50,470 nucleotides of DNA, from positions 1 to 50,470 of the forward strand of contig CAMFHP010000056.1 of NCBI GenBank assembly GCA_945952225.1, given 5' to 3'. Position 1 is the stretch's first letter. Every line of letters starts with the position of its first letter. The notes under the pieces are model-generated. The model was given only the letters and a program-made list of their open reading frames with translations. It was not told where the DNA came from and ran no database searches. The stretch is from an uncultured Myxococcaceae bacterium. Its GTDB lineage: Bacteria > Myxococcota_A > Polyangia > Polyangiales > Ga0077539. A program made the translations under genes and the position numbers. Shown piece by piece: positions 34,987-43,008 of this stretch.

Positions 34987-37900
34987 ATGCGCGCCATGGG
35001 ACCCGATCGTCGCCTCGCGTTCGCCGCGCTCGCGGTGCTGTTCTCTGCGTGCTCCGACCCTGCGCCCGCGGTCTCCGATGGTGCGACGGGCGATGCGTCC
35101 GTCGACGCGCGCGACGGTGCGACGGGCGATGGGGGAATCCTCTCGGTGCCCGAGAGCGAGCAGTGGCGTCTGCCCGGTCTGCACCGCGAGGCCCACGTGC
35201 TGCGCACCGCTTCGAACGTGCCGCACATCTACGCGGCCGACGTCGAAGACCTCGCGCGCGTGCAGGGCTTCGTGGTGGGACGCGATCGGTTCTTCATGCT
35301 CGACCTCGCGCGGAGGCTCGCGCAGGGCAGGCTCTCGGCGCTCCTCGGCGACGCGGCGCTCGAGACCGACCTGCAGAGCCGACAGACGGGCATGACCTAC
35401 GTGACGGGGCAGCTCCTCGGCGCGCTCACGGCCGCGGAGGGCGCGCGCTTCGACGCCTTCGCGGGCGGCATCAACGCGTACATCGAGGCCGTGCGCGCGG
35501 GCACCGCGGAGCCTCCGAGCGAGCTGCGCCTCGCGGCCCTTCTCTTCGGCCGTCAGCCCGTCGAGATGATGGAGCCCTTCACGCGTCGAGACGTCGTCGC
35601 GATGGGCGTGACCTTCCTCTACCAGAGCGGCTACGAGACCGGCGATGTGGAGCACGCGCGCGCCGCCGCTTCATTGCCCGGCAGCTTCGAAGGGCAGGCG
35701 CTCGCGACGTTGCGCGCGGCGGGCGTGCGCGCCGACATCTTCGATCGTGTGTCGCAGATCCGCCCGGTGGCCTCGGCCGACGGATGGGGGCTCGAAACGT
35801 CGGGCCCGATGCCCTCGTCGCTCGATCGATTGCCCACGGCGCCGCCCTCGACGACGCCGCTGCGTCCGAGGACGCGCACGCGTTCGCAGCGCACGCCGGT
35901 CGAGATGCTCGACGCGCTCGCGAACACGTTGAACCGCATCGAGACGCGGCTCCATCGTGTGGAGGGCTTCGGCTCAAACGCGTGGGCCGTGATGGGGCGA
36001 CACACGCGCGACGGCGCGGCGCTGCTCGCGGCCGATGGTCACCTGCCGCTCACGATCCCGTCGCTGTTCTACCAGGTGGGCCTCGACACGAAGCTCCTCG
36101 GCGGAGGCAACGTCGAGCAGGTGGGCATCGCGCTGCCGCTGCTGCCGTACGTGGCGATGGGCACGAACGGGCGCGTCGCGTGGGGCTTCACGCAGCTCGG
36201 CGGAGACATCACCGACTGGTACCGCGAGGAGCTCACGCTCGACGCCGCGGGGCTCCCGCAGGCGAGCCGCTTTCAGGGCACGACGCGCCCGCTGGTGCGC
36301 GTGAACGAAGAGGTCACCGTGGCCGATGTGCCCGCGCTCATGAGCCGCGGCCGCACGGAGACCGTCGCGCGCTTCACCACCTTCGACGGCCGATGGATCA
36401 CCGCCATCGAAGGACGCACCGTGACCGCCACCGAAGCCCTCGCCGCGGGCGAGTCGCGCGTGTACCTCCTGGGCCGTTGGATCGTGCCGCGCGACACCGA
36501 CGGCGACGGGGTCATCACCGCGGTGAGCTTCGACTACGTGGGCCTCGACGCGAGCAACATCTTCGAATCGTTCGCGCGCTTCGGCGTGGCCAACAACGTG
36601 CGCGAGTACCGCGAGGCGACGCGCGGGCTCGTGGCCTTCTCGCTCAACCAGGTGGCCGCCGATGCGAGCGGGTCGGTGTACTACTCGGGCTATCAGGCGG
36701 TGCCGTGTCGCGCGGGGCTTCCGCGCAACGCCGACCGCACGTGGGCCGCGGGCGCAGACCCCACGATGCTGCTCGACGGCACGCGCTTCGGCGGCTTTCA
36801 CATTCCCATTCGCGACACGGTCGTCGACGAGGAGCCCGGTCGCACGGACCCGTCGCAGTGCGTGGTTCCCTTCGACGTGACGCCGGCGTCGCTCGACCCG
36901 TCGCGGGGCTATGTGCTCACGGCCAACAACCAGCCCGGGCACATCGTCGACGACGAGTCGCTCACGAACGATCCGCACTACATCGGCGGCCCGTGGAACG
37001 ACGGCTACCGCGCCGAGCGCATCGGCGCCGTGCTCGCCGCGGGCGTGGCCGCGCGCAACCTCGATGAAGACGCGATGGCGCGACTCCAGGCGGACATCCG
37101 ATCGCCGCTCGGGGCGCAGCTCACGCCGACGCTCCTCGGGGCCATTGCGAAGGCCCGCGCGGCCTCGATGGCGATGCCTGCGGAGGGCTCCGTCGACGCG
37201 CGCCTCGCGGCCCGCTACCGCGCGAACGGGAGCGACTACGACGAGGTCGCGCGTCGCCTCGGCGCGTGGCGCGATGCGGGCTACGAGACCCCGGGCGGCG
37301 TGGAGACCTTCTACCACCGCGTGGCTGCGGGCGAGCGCGACCTGGCCGTCGCGACGACGCTCTTCAACGCGTGGGTCGGGCGCTTTCAACGCGCGGTCTT
37401 CGACGACGAGCGCTGGGCCGCAGACCCGTTCACCGGCGGTGGAAGCAGCGCGCGCATGCGCACCCTCGTGCTGATGCTCGACGGACGCGGCGCCGACAAC
37501 CGCACGCGCCTCGCGTCGTGGAACCCCGCCACGCAGGAGTCGGCCTTCTTCGACGTGCTCGGCACCGAGGTGGTCGAGACGAGCGACGAGGTCGCGCTCA
37601 CGGCCCTCGACACCGCGCTCGCCGCGCTGCGCGAGATGCCGCGCGGACCGGGCGACGGAGGCTTCGGAACGCGTGACATGGGCGCGTACCTCTGGGGGCT
37701 GCGACACCACGTGCGCTTCGAGTCGATCCTCACGGAGTTTCTCGGCGACAACGCCACGCTCGCGCCCGTGGCGTCGGGCTTCTCGATCACGCCGATGCGA
37801 CTGCCGCTCGCGCCCTCGCTCATGGCGGGTGATCCGCGCATGGGGCTGCCGGGCTTTCCCCGCGGGGGCGATCAGTGGGTGGTCGACGCGGCGAACTCGG

Positions 37901-38142
37901 GGCTCTCGGGCGAGCGCTTCACCTTCGGCTCGGGGCCCACGTACCGCATGGTGGTGGCGCTGCGATCGAACGGCGCCGCGAGCGGACGCAACGTGGTGCC
38001 CGGCGGACAGTCGGGGCTCAACACCTCGACGTACTTCGCCGACCAGGCCGCGCTGTGGCTCGGCAACGAGGCGCTTCCCATGTACCTCACGCCCGCCGAG
38101 GTGGCCGCGCACGCGACCTCGCGCGAGCGCTTTCAGCCCTGA
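34987..38142 (+). CDS. penicillin-acylase-family (Ntn hydrolase) lipoprotein
   Basis: 1051 residues. Signal sequence and lipobox LFSAC (Cys 22), then a Gly/Asp/Ala linker. The penicillin amidase fold begins at HVLRTASNVPHIYA with GRDRFFMLDLARRLAQGRLS. The predicted autoprocessing site is GF-GSNAWAV with Ser ~330 as the nucleophile of the beta chain; VLTANNQPGHI carries a conserved Asn block. The family hydrolyses amides, including penicillins and, in many bacteria, acyl-homoserine lactones. It is longer than typical ~800-residue members because of the linker and an insertion after residue ~250. ATG 34996 is a second possible start. No ribosome site is clear. Confidence 0.88.
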   Translation: MRAMGPDRRLAFAALAVLFSACSDPAPAVSDGATGDASVDARDGATGDGGILSVPESEQWRLPGLHREAHVLRTASNVPHIYAADVEDLARVQGFVVGRDRFFMLDLARRLAQGRLSALLGDAALETDLQSRQTGMTYVTGQLLGALTAAEGARFDAFAGGINAYIEAVRAGTAEPPSELRLAALLFGRQPVEMMEPFTRRDVVAMGVTFLYQSGYETGDVEHARAAASLPGSFEGQALATLRAAGVRADIFDRVSQIRPVASADGWGLETSGPMPSSLDRLPTAPPSTTPLRPRTRTRSQRTPVEMLDALANTLNRIETRLHRVEGFGSNAWAVMGRHTRDGAALLAADGHLPLTIPSLFYQVGLDTKLLGGGNVEQVGIALPLLPYVAMGTNGRVAWGFTQLGGDITDWYREELTLDAAGLPQASRFQGTTRPLVRVNEEVTVADVPALMSRGRTETVARFTTFDGRWITAIEGRTVTATEALAAGESRVYLLGRWIVPRDTDGDGVITAVSFDYVGLDASNIFESFARFGVANNVREYREATRGLVAFSLNQVAADASGSVYYSGYQAVPCRAGLPRNADRTWAAGADPTMLLDGTRFGGFHIPIRDTVVDEEPGRTDPSQCVVPFDVTPASLDPSRGYVLTANNQPGHIVDDESLTNDPHYIGGPWNDGYRAERIGAVLAAGVAARNLDEDAMARLQADIRSPLGAQLTPTLLGAIAKARAASMAMPAEGSVDARLAARYRANGSDYDEVARRLGAWRDAGYETPGGVETFYHRVAAGERDLAVATTLFNAWVGRFQRAVFDDERWAADPFTGGGSSARMRTLVLMLDGRGADNRTRLASWNPATQESAFFDVLGTEVVETSDEVALTALDTALAALREMPRGPGDGGFGTRDMGAYLWGLRHHVRFESILTEFLGDNATLAPVASGFSITPMRLPLAPSLMAGDPRMGLPGFPRGGDQWVVDAANSGLSGERFTFGSGPTYRMVVALRSNGAASGRNVVPGGQSGLNTSTYFADQAALWLGNEALPMYLTPAEVAAHATSRERFQP

Positions 38143-38151
38143 GGATTTCGA

Positions 38152-39300
38152 TCATCCCTGGTCGTTGATCGGCGGCGCTTCGACGGCGGCGCTGATGCGC
38201 GGCGTGAACGCGGGCAGCGTGATGCGCACGCGCGTGCCGACGCCCTCGACGCTCTCGATGTCGATGTGCCCGCCGGACTCGTGGACCATCGCGCGCACGG
38301 TGGCCATGCCGAGTCCGTGTCCCTTCTCGTTGGCGCGCGTGGTGAACCACGGTTCGAAGACTCGCGCGACGACCGCCGGGGCCATGCCGCAGCCGTCGTC
38401 GATCACTTCGATCATGGCGCGGTCGATGACGTGACTCCGAGGGTCGCTCTGGTCGCCCCAGGCCGCGAGGGTCACCGATCCGCCGGCGCGCACGGCCTGA
38501 CCGGCGTTCGACACGAGGTTCATCACCACGCGCTGAAGGTGGCCGGGCACGAGGCGCGCGTGGGGCATGTCGGGGTCGATCTCGGCGAAGAAGTTCACCT
38601 CGTTGGGCAGGATGCGACGGAGCAGCGGGGTGAGGGCGAGGAGCTCCTGACCGAGGTCTGCGGGGGCGGCGGGGGCGCGGAGCGAGCGTCCGCGGGCGAG
38701 CATCTGGCGGGTGACGGCGCCGATGCGCCGGAGCGCTTCGAGGGCCACTTCGAGGTTGGCGCGCGCGTCGTCGGTGAGCTGTCCGTCGTCGGCGATCGCG
38801 TCGAGGGAGCACACTGCCGACGTGAGGAAGTTGTTCATGTCGTGGGCGGCCGACGGGGCGGTGGAGGCCTCGCGCAGCACGCAGAGGGCCTCGCCGTCGC
38901 CGAGGGGCGCCACGGAGAGCTCATGGTCGATGCCGAGGAGCACACCCGTTCCGCGGGCGGGGGCGTTCGTGGCGAGGGCCTCGTCGAGCACGGCGCGTAG
39001 CGTGTCGGGGAGGGCGTTGTCGTTCGCGATGCGCCACGCGTCGCCCGGGCGGTGCGCGCCGACGCCGAGGGCGATCGCCGCCGCCGCGCTGCCCGCGTGG
39101 AGCACCAGCAGGGCCCCGTCGCGTTGCACTTCGAACACGGTCGAGGGGAGCGCTTCGAAGAGCGCCTGCTGCCGTCGCGTGAGGCGGTGCTTCGCGAGGG
39201 CGCGTCGGGCGTCAACGTTGACGCCGCGCCAGAAAGTTGACGGATCGACGTGGGGCTTCGGGGCCTGCGTTGGGCGGTGGAGGCGTGCGTCGCGCGACAT
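38152..39300 (-). CDS. sensor histidine kinase, soluble, PAS-like N-terminus
   Basis: 382 residues without membrane segments. A PAS-like region (residues ~40-170: LFEALPSTVFEVQRDGALLV) is followed by the kinase core: phosphoacceptor segment SAAHDMNNFLTSAV, N-box LQRVVMNLVSNAGQAV, G1 IEVIDDGCGM, F-box VFEPWFTT and G2 GHGLGMATV. The protein should autophosphorylate on the His of HDMNN. ATG 39300 has AGGA close upstream; starts further upstream lack the signal. It lies downstream of the FixJ-type regulator and upstream kinase on the same strand, but a nested hairpin separates it from them. Confidence 0.88.
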   Translation of the reverse strand: MSRDARLHRPTQAPKPHVDPSTFWRGVNVDARRALAKHRLTRRQQALFEALPSTVFEVQRDGALLVLHAGSAAAAIALGVGAHRPGDAWRIANDNALPDTLRAVLDEALATNAPARGTGVLLGIDHELSVAPLGDGEALCVLREASTAPSAAHDMNNFLTSAVCSLDAIADDGQLTDDARANLEVALEALRRIGAVTRQMLARGRSLRAPAAPADLGQELLALTPLLRRILPNEVNFFAEIDPDMPHARLVPGHLQRVVMNLVSNAGQAVRAGGSVTLAAWGDQSDPRSHVIDRAMIEVIDDGCGMAPAVVARVFEPWFTTRANEKGHGLGMATVRAMVHESGGHIDIESVEGVGTRVRITLPAFTPRISAAVEAPPINDQG

Positions 39301-39307
39301 CGGTTTC

Positions 39308-39365
39308 CTGCGGAGTGGAATGAGGGGTTCACGGGGGCGTCGGGGGCCGCCGTGAAGCTCCGCAG
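39308..39365 (-). terminator. nested hairpin between FixJ-type regulator and kinase
   Basis: Outer arms CTGCGGAG (39308-39315) and CTCCGCAG (39358-39365); inner arms TTCACGG (39328-39334) and CCGTGAA (39350-39356). All are perfect. The hairpin stands in the 100-base gap between genes on the minus strand. No U-tract is obvious. It could end the upstream transcript or attenuate expression of the second kinase. Confidence 0.5.
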
Positions 39366-39400
39366 TGCGAGCGTCGTGCCTGCTTGATCGGGCGTGCGCG

Positions 39401-40042
39401 TCAGCCGTTCGACGGCTCTTCGACGGGGGCACCGCCCATGGAGGCGAAGTACTCGCGCACGAGCGTGGCGAGCGAGTCGGCCTCCATCTTTCGCATGACG
39501 CGCGTGCGGTGGATCTCGACGGTCTTGATGTTGATGTCGAGCTTGTCGGCGATGATCTTGTTGGGCTCGCCGCGCACCACGTGGTCGAGCACCTCGCGCT
39601 CGCGGGGGCTCAGGGTCTCGTAGCGCTGGCGCCATCGCGCGCGCTCGCTCCGTTCGCGGCGCTGCTCCGAGTCGCGGCGGAGCGCGGCGTGCACGCGGTC
39701 GAGGAGCATCTGCTCGCTGAAGGGCTTCTCGAGAAAGTCGACGGCGCCGCCCTTGAAGGCCCGCACCGCGGAGGGCACGTCGGCGTGGCCCGTGATGAAG
39801 ATGATGGGCGTGTGGTCGCCGTTGCGCGCGAGGCGCTCCTGCACGTCGAGGCCGCTCATCGTGGGCATGCGGATGTCGAGCACGATGCAGGTCGTGGCGT
39901 CGGGGCGCGGCGCTTCGAGAAAGGCCTGCGGCGTGGCGTATTCGAGCACGTCGAGGCTCACGGATTCGAGGAGCCAACGGATCGACTCGCGCACGGCGGT
40001 GTCGTCGTCGACGAGGATCACGACGGAGTTCATGGGCTTCAC
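39401..40042 (-). CDS. FixJ-type response regulator (REC + LuxR-HTH)
   Basis: 213 residues. The receiver has the acidic triplet DDD at 12-14, the phosphoacceptor Asp ~56 (VLDIRMPTMSG) and Lys in LEKPF. The C-terminal LuxR-type helix-turn-helix has LSPREREVLDHVVRGEPNKIIAD and VEIHRTRVMRKM. FixJ-family regulators dimerise and activate transcription when phosphorylated. The start is GTG 40042 with GGAGG six bases upstream; its GTGA overlaps the stop of the upstream kinase gene, so translation is coupled and the two form a cognate pair. Confidence 0.92.
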   Translation of the reverse strand: MKPMNSVVILVDDDTAVRESIRWLLESVSLDVLEYATPQAFLEAPRPDATTCIVLDIRMPTMSGLDVQERLARNGDHTPIIFITGHADVPSAVRAFKGGAVDFLEKPFSEQMLLDRVHAALRRDSEQRRERSERARWRQRYETLSPREREVLDHVVRGEPNKIIADKLDINIKTVEIHRTRVMRKMEADSLATLVREYFASMGGAPVEEPSNG

Positions 40043-41649
40043 GGAGCGCCTCCAGCGACAGGGAGTTCGATGCGGAACACGGCGCCCTCCGCGGTCGCGG
40101 GCACGAGCGCGATGGTTCCCCGATGCGCCTCGATGATCGAGCGCGTGATCGCGAGGCCCACGCCCATGCCGCCGTGTTTCGTGCTGACCAGGGGTTCGAA
40201 GAGCGAGGTGGCGATGCGCGTCGGGACGCCGGGTCCGTTGTCGCACACGTCGACCTGCACGCGGCCGTCGACGGTGGCGGTGACCACGCGCACGGCGCGT
40301 CCCTCGCGGGCCACCTCGGAGACGGCCTCGATCGCGTTCTTCATGAGGTTCGACACGGCGATCTCGAGATGCAAAGGATCGCCCGTGACCGCCGGCAATG
40401 GCGCCGCGAGCGCGAGGTCGAGGGCCACCGTCCGGCTCGCGGCCAGGTCGGCGAGCGAGGTCGCTGCCTCGCGGGCCACCTGGTTGAGGTCCACGTCGCG
40501 GCGCTGGATCTCGCCGCGCACGACGAAGTTGCGCAGCCGTCGCATGAGCTCGCCCGCGCGCATCGCCTGGCCCGCCACGCGGTCGAGCCCCTGGCGAAGA
40601 AACTCCGCGTCGATGGCGCCGCGCTCCGCCCGATTCTGGAGCGCGCGCGCATAGCTCACGATCGCGCTGAGGGGCTGGTTGAGCTCGTGCGAGAGGCTCG
40701 ACGCGAAGCCTTCGAGCGTCGAGAGGTGGGCCACGCGCGCGACGCTCGCCTGGTGCTCCCGCAGCGCGCGCTCGGCGCGTCGGGGCGCGGTCACGTCGAT
40801 GGCCGTGAGCAGCAGGCAGTCGCGCTGTTCGAAGGTCACCCGCGAGCGGTTCACGTGGAGCACGCGCGTGTCGCCGCCGGGACGCACGAAGTCGACGTCG
40901 ACGCCGTGCGCCGTGTCGAGCTCGTCGCCGAGGTCGGTGGCGGGGCCGCGCACGCCGCGGGCCGTGAGCATCGCCGCGAGGTCGAGCGACGAGAGCTGCT
41001 CGGGGCGGTGGCCCGTGAGCCGGTACGCCGCGGGGTTCGCGTAGATGACCCGGTCGCCGTGCTGGATGAAGATCGCCACGGGCACGGTCTCGGTGAGCGT
41101 GCGGAAGCGCGCCTCGCTCGCGAGCAGCTCCTCGTTCGCGGCGAGCAGTTCGCGCGTGCGATGGCGCACGAGGGCCTCGGCCTCGTCGCGGCTGCGGGCG
41201 AGGTCGGTCTCGTGCTCGCGGCGCTCGGTCACGTCGGAGAGGATCCCTGCGACGCGGGCCACGGTGCCGTCGGGGCCCGTGATGGGAATGGTCTGCATGC
41301 GCACCCAGCGGATCGCGCCGTCGGGCATCACGAGGCGGTATTCGTGCTCGGGTGCGCTCGCGAGGGGCGCCTCGCCGGAGGTGGGATCGAAGACCCAGAG
41401 GTCGTCAGGGTGGATGCGCTCCATCCAGCAGAGCGCGTCGCGGTAGACCGCGGCCCGGGGCATCTGCCACACGCGCTCAAACGCGGGGCTCATGTAGAGC
41501 ATCTGCCGACAGTCACCGGACATCAGGAAGAAGGCCTGGGGGACGTTCTCCGCGATGAGGTGAAAGAGTTCGGCGGCCTCGCTGCGCGCGAACTGTCCGT
41601 CGCCACCGAGTCCGGGTCGGGGCGGGCTGCGGTCGGGGGTGTCGTTCAC
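40039..41649 (-). CDS. PAS-domain sensor histidine kinase, FixL-like
   Basis: 536 residues, no membrane segments. Two PAS domains (residues ~25-150 and ~180-290) with a coiled-coil linker are followed by a histidine-kinase core: FASSLSHELNQPLSAIVSYA (phosphoacceptor His), LEIAVSNLMKNAIEAV (N-box), VDVCDNGPGVP (G1), LFEPLVSTKHGGMGVGLAITRSI (F and G2). Similarity to FixL is in architecture; there is no sign of the heme-ligand His pattern, so the signal is unknown. It should phosphorylate the co-translated FixJ-type regulator. It is preceded by the desaturase gene on the same strand, with about 105 bases between. Confidence 0.92.
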   Translation of the reverse strand: MNDTPDRSPPRPGLGGDGQFARSEAAELFHLIAENVPQAFFLMSGDCRQMLYMSPAFERVWQMPRAAVYRDALCWMERIHPDDLWVFDPTSGEAPLASAPEHEYRLVMPDGAIRWVRMQTIPITGPDGTVARVAGILSDVTERREHETDLARSRDEAEALVRHRTRELLAANEELLASEARFRTLTETVPVAIFIQHGDRVIYANPAAYRLTGHRPEQLSSLDLAAMLTARGVRGPATDLGDELDTAHGVDVDFVRPGGDTRVLHVNRSRVTFEQRDCLLLTAIDVTAPRRAERALREHQASVARVAHLSTLEGFASSLSHELNQPLSAIVSYARALQNRAERGAIDAEFLRQGLDRVAGQAMRAGELMRRLRNFVVRGEIQRRDVDLNQVAREAATSLADLAASRTVALDLALAAPLPAVTGDPLHLEIAVSNLMKNAIEAVSEVAREGRAVRVVTATVDGRVQVDVCDNGPGVPTRIATSLFEPLVSTKHGGMGVGLAITRSIIEAHRGTIALVPATAEGAVFRIELPVAGGAP

Positions 41650-41754
41650 CAGTTCTGCGTCTCCACGCGGGGCGCGGATGCTACACCGCCGTACCCGCGC
41701 CTCGGTGGGGAAATTGCCACCGACCGGACGAAAACATGGAGGGTCTGTCGTCGC

Positions 41755-42915
41755 TCAGGTGCCCGTCGTCGGCGCAGGCGCAGCGGCCTCGTCGACGGCC
41801 TGTTCGAGCGTCTCGCGGGCCTCGGCGAGCTTCGTCTCGGCAGCGGTCTTCGCTTCGACGACGGCCTCGCGGGCCTCGGCGAGCTTGCCCTCCGCAACGG
41901 CCTTCACCTCGGCGGCGGCCTCGCGAGCCTCGGCGAGCTTCGTCTCCGCAGCGGTCTTCGCTTCGACGACGGCCTCGCGGGCTTCGGCGAGCTTCGACTC
42001 CGCGGCCTCGCGAGCTTCGGCGAGCTTCGTCTCCGCGGCGGCGCGCACGGTGGCGAGCTTCTGCGACGCGACCTCGGCGAGGCGCGGCGTGAGCACGTGG
42101 GCCGGCGGCTTGCGGAGGTCGCGCACCACACCCACCAGCGAGAGCGCGCGGAGCACGTAGTAGCTCACGTCGATCTCCCACCAGAAGAACCCCTGGTTCG
42201 CGGAGTTCATGTAGTGGTGGTGGTTGTTGTGCCAGCCCTCGCCGAGCGTGATGAGCGCGAGGAGGAGGTTGTTGCGCGAGGTGTCGGTGGTCTCGTAGCG
42301 CCGCGAGCCCCACACGTGCGAGAGCGAGTTGATCGTGAACGTGCCGTGCCAGAGGAGCACCGTGCTCACGCCCGCGCCCCACACCACGCCGCGCGCGCCG
42401 TCGAGGGCGTAGCACCCGAGGGCCATCACCAGCGCGGGCACCCAGTGGTAGGTGTTGAGCCACACGAGCTCGGGGTACTTCGCGAAATCGGGGATGAGCG
42501 CGAGGTCGGTCTCGTCGTGCTCGGGGCTCACGATCCAGCCCACGTGGGCGTAGAGGATGCCGCGCTGCGTGGGCGAGTGGAGGTCGCGCGGGGTGTCGCT
42601 CCAACGGTGGTGCACACGATGGAGTCCGGCCCACCAGAGCACGCCCTTCTGAATCGACATGGAGCCGATCCACGCGAGCACGAACTGGAACCACCGCGAG
42701 GTCTTGTAGGAGCGGTGCGCGAAGTAGCGGTGGTAGCCCGCCGTGATGCCGAACATGCGCAGCACGTAGAGGCCGACGCAGAGGGCCACGTCGCGAGACG
42801 TGACGCCGAGCCAGAAGACCGACAGCGACCCGAGATGGATCGCGATGAAGGCCGAGAGCGAGAGCACGGTGAGCGCGGTGAAGCGCGGCGCGGAGCGGTC
42901 GTGGGGGACGGTCAT
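41755..42915 (-). CDS. acyl-lipid/acyl-CoA delta-9-type desaturase with repeated helical tail
   Basis: 386 residues. The membrane domain (residues 1-~280) has the three histidine boxes of the integral desaturases: HRYFAH (62-67), HRVHH (99-103) and HNNHHH (~235). It introduces a double bond into a fatty-acyl chain using O2 and a ferredoxin- or cytochrome-type donor. From residue ~283 the protein is unlike desaturases: about 104 residues of amphipathic Ala/Glu/Lys repeats (units such as AAETKLAEARE and AVVEAKTAAETKLAEARE). The tail may bind membranes or proteins. AGGG precedes the ATG by five bases. The glpD-like gene lies upstream on the same strand. Confidence 0.9.
   Translation of the reverse strand: MTVPHDRSAPRFTALTVLSLSAFIAIHLGSLSVFWLGVTSRDVALCVGLYVLRMFGITAGYHRYFAHRSYKTSRWFQFVLAWIGSMSIQKGVLWWAGLHRVHHRWSDTPRDLHSPTQRGILYAHVGWIVSPEHDETDLALIPDFAKYPELVWLNTYHWVPALVMALGCYALDGARGVVWGAGVSTVLLWHGTFTINSLSHVWGSRRYETTDTSRNNLLLALITLGEGWHNNHHHYMNSANQGFFWWEIDVSYYVLRALSLVGVVRDLRKPPAHVLTPRLAEVASQKLATVRAAAETKLAEAREAAESKLAEAREAVVEAKTAAETKLAEAREAAAEVKAVAEGKLAEAREAVVEAKTAAETKLAEARETLEQAVDEAAAPAPTTGT
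41812..42039 (-). repeat. in-frame 33/54-bp repeats coding the desaturase tail
   Basis: Five units: two 11-residue and three 18-residue, covering residues ~293-368. Units 3 and 5 have identical protein sequence (AVVEAKTAAETKLAEARE) and nearly identical DNA, indicating recent expansion by slippage or unequal exchange. Confidence 0.85.
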
Positions 42916-43008
42916 CGGGGGCCCTGGTTGTGCGGGATTCGCGGGGGGATTTCCAGCGGGGCCCGCAAGAATCTGGGGGAGTTTGTGTGGCGCGGTGCGG
43001 CGTGCGCG

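Noticed and set aside
42916-43008. 6-bp TGCGGG/CCCGCA repeat in the glpD-desaturase gap
   Set aside because: A short stem with a 25-base loop is expected by chance at this GC content.
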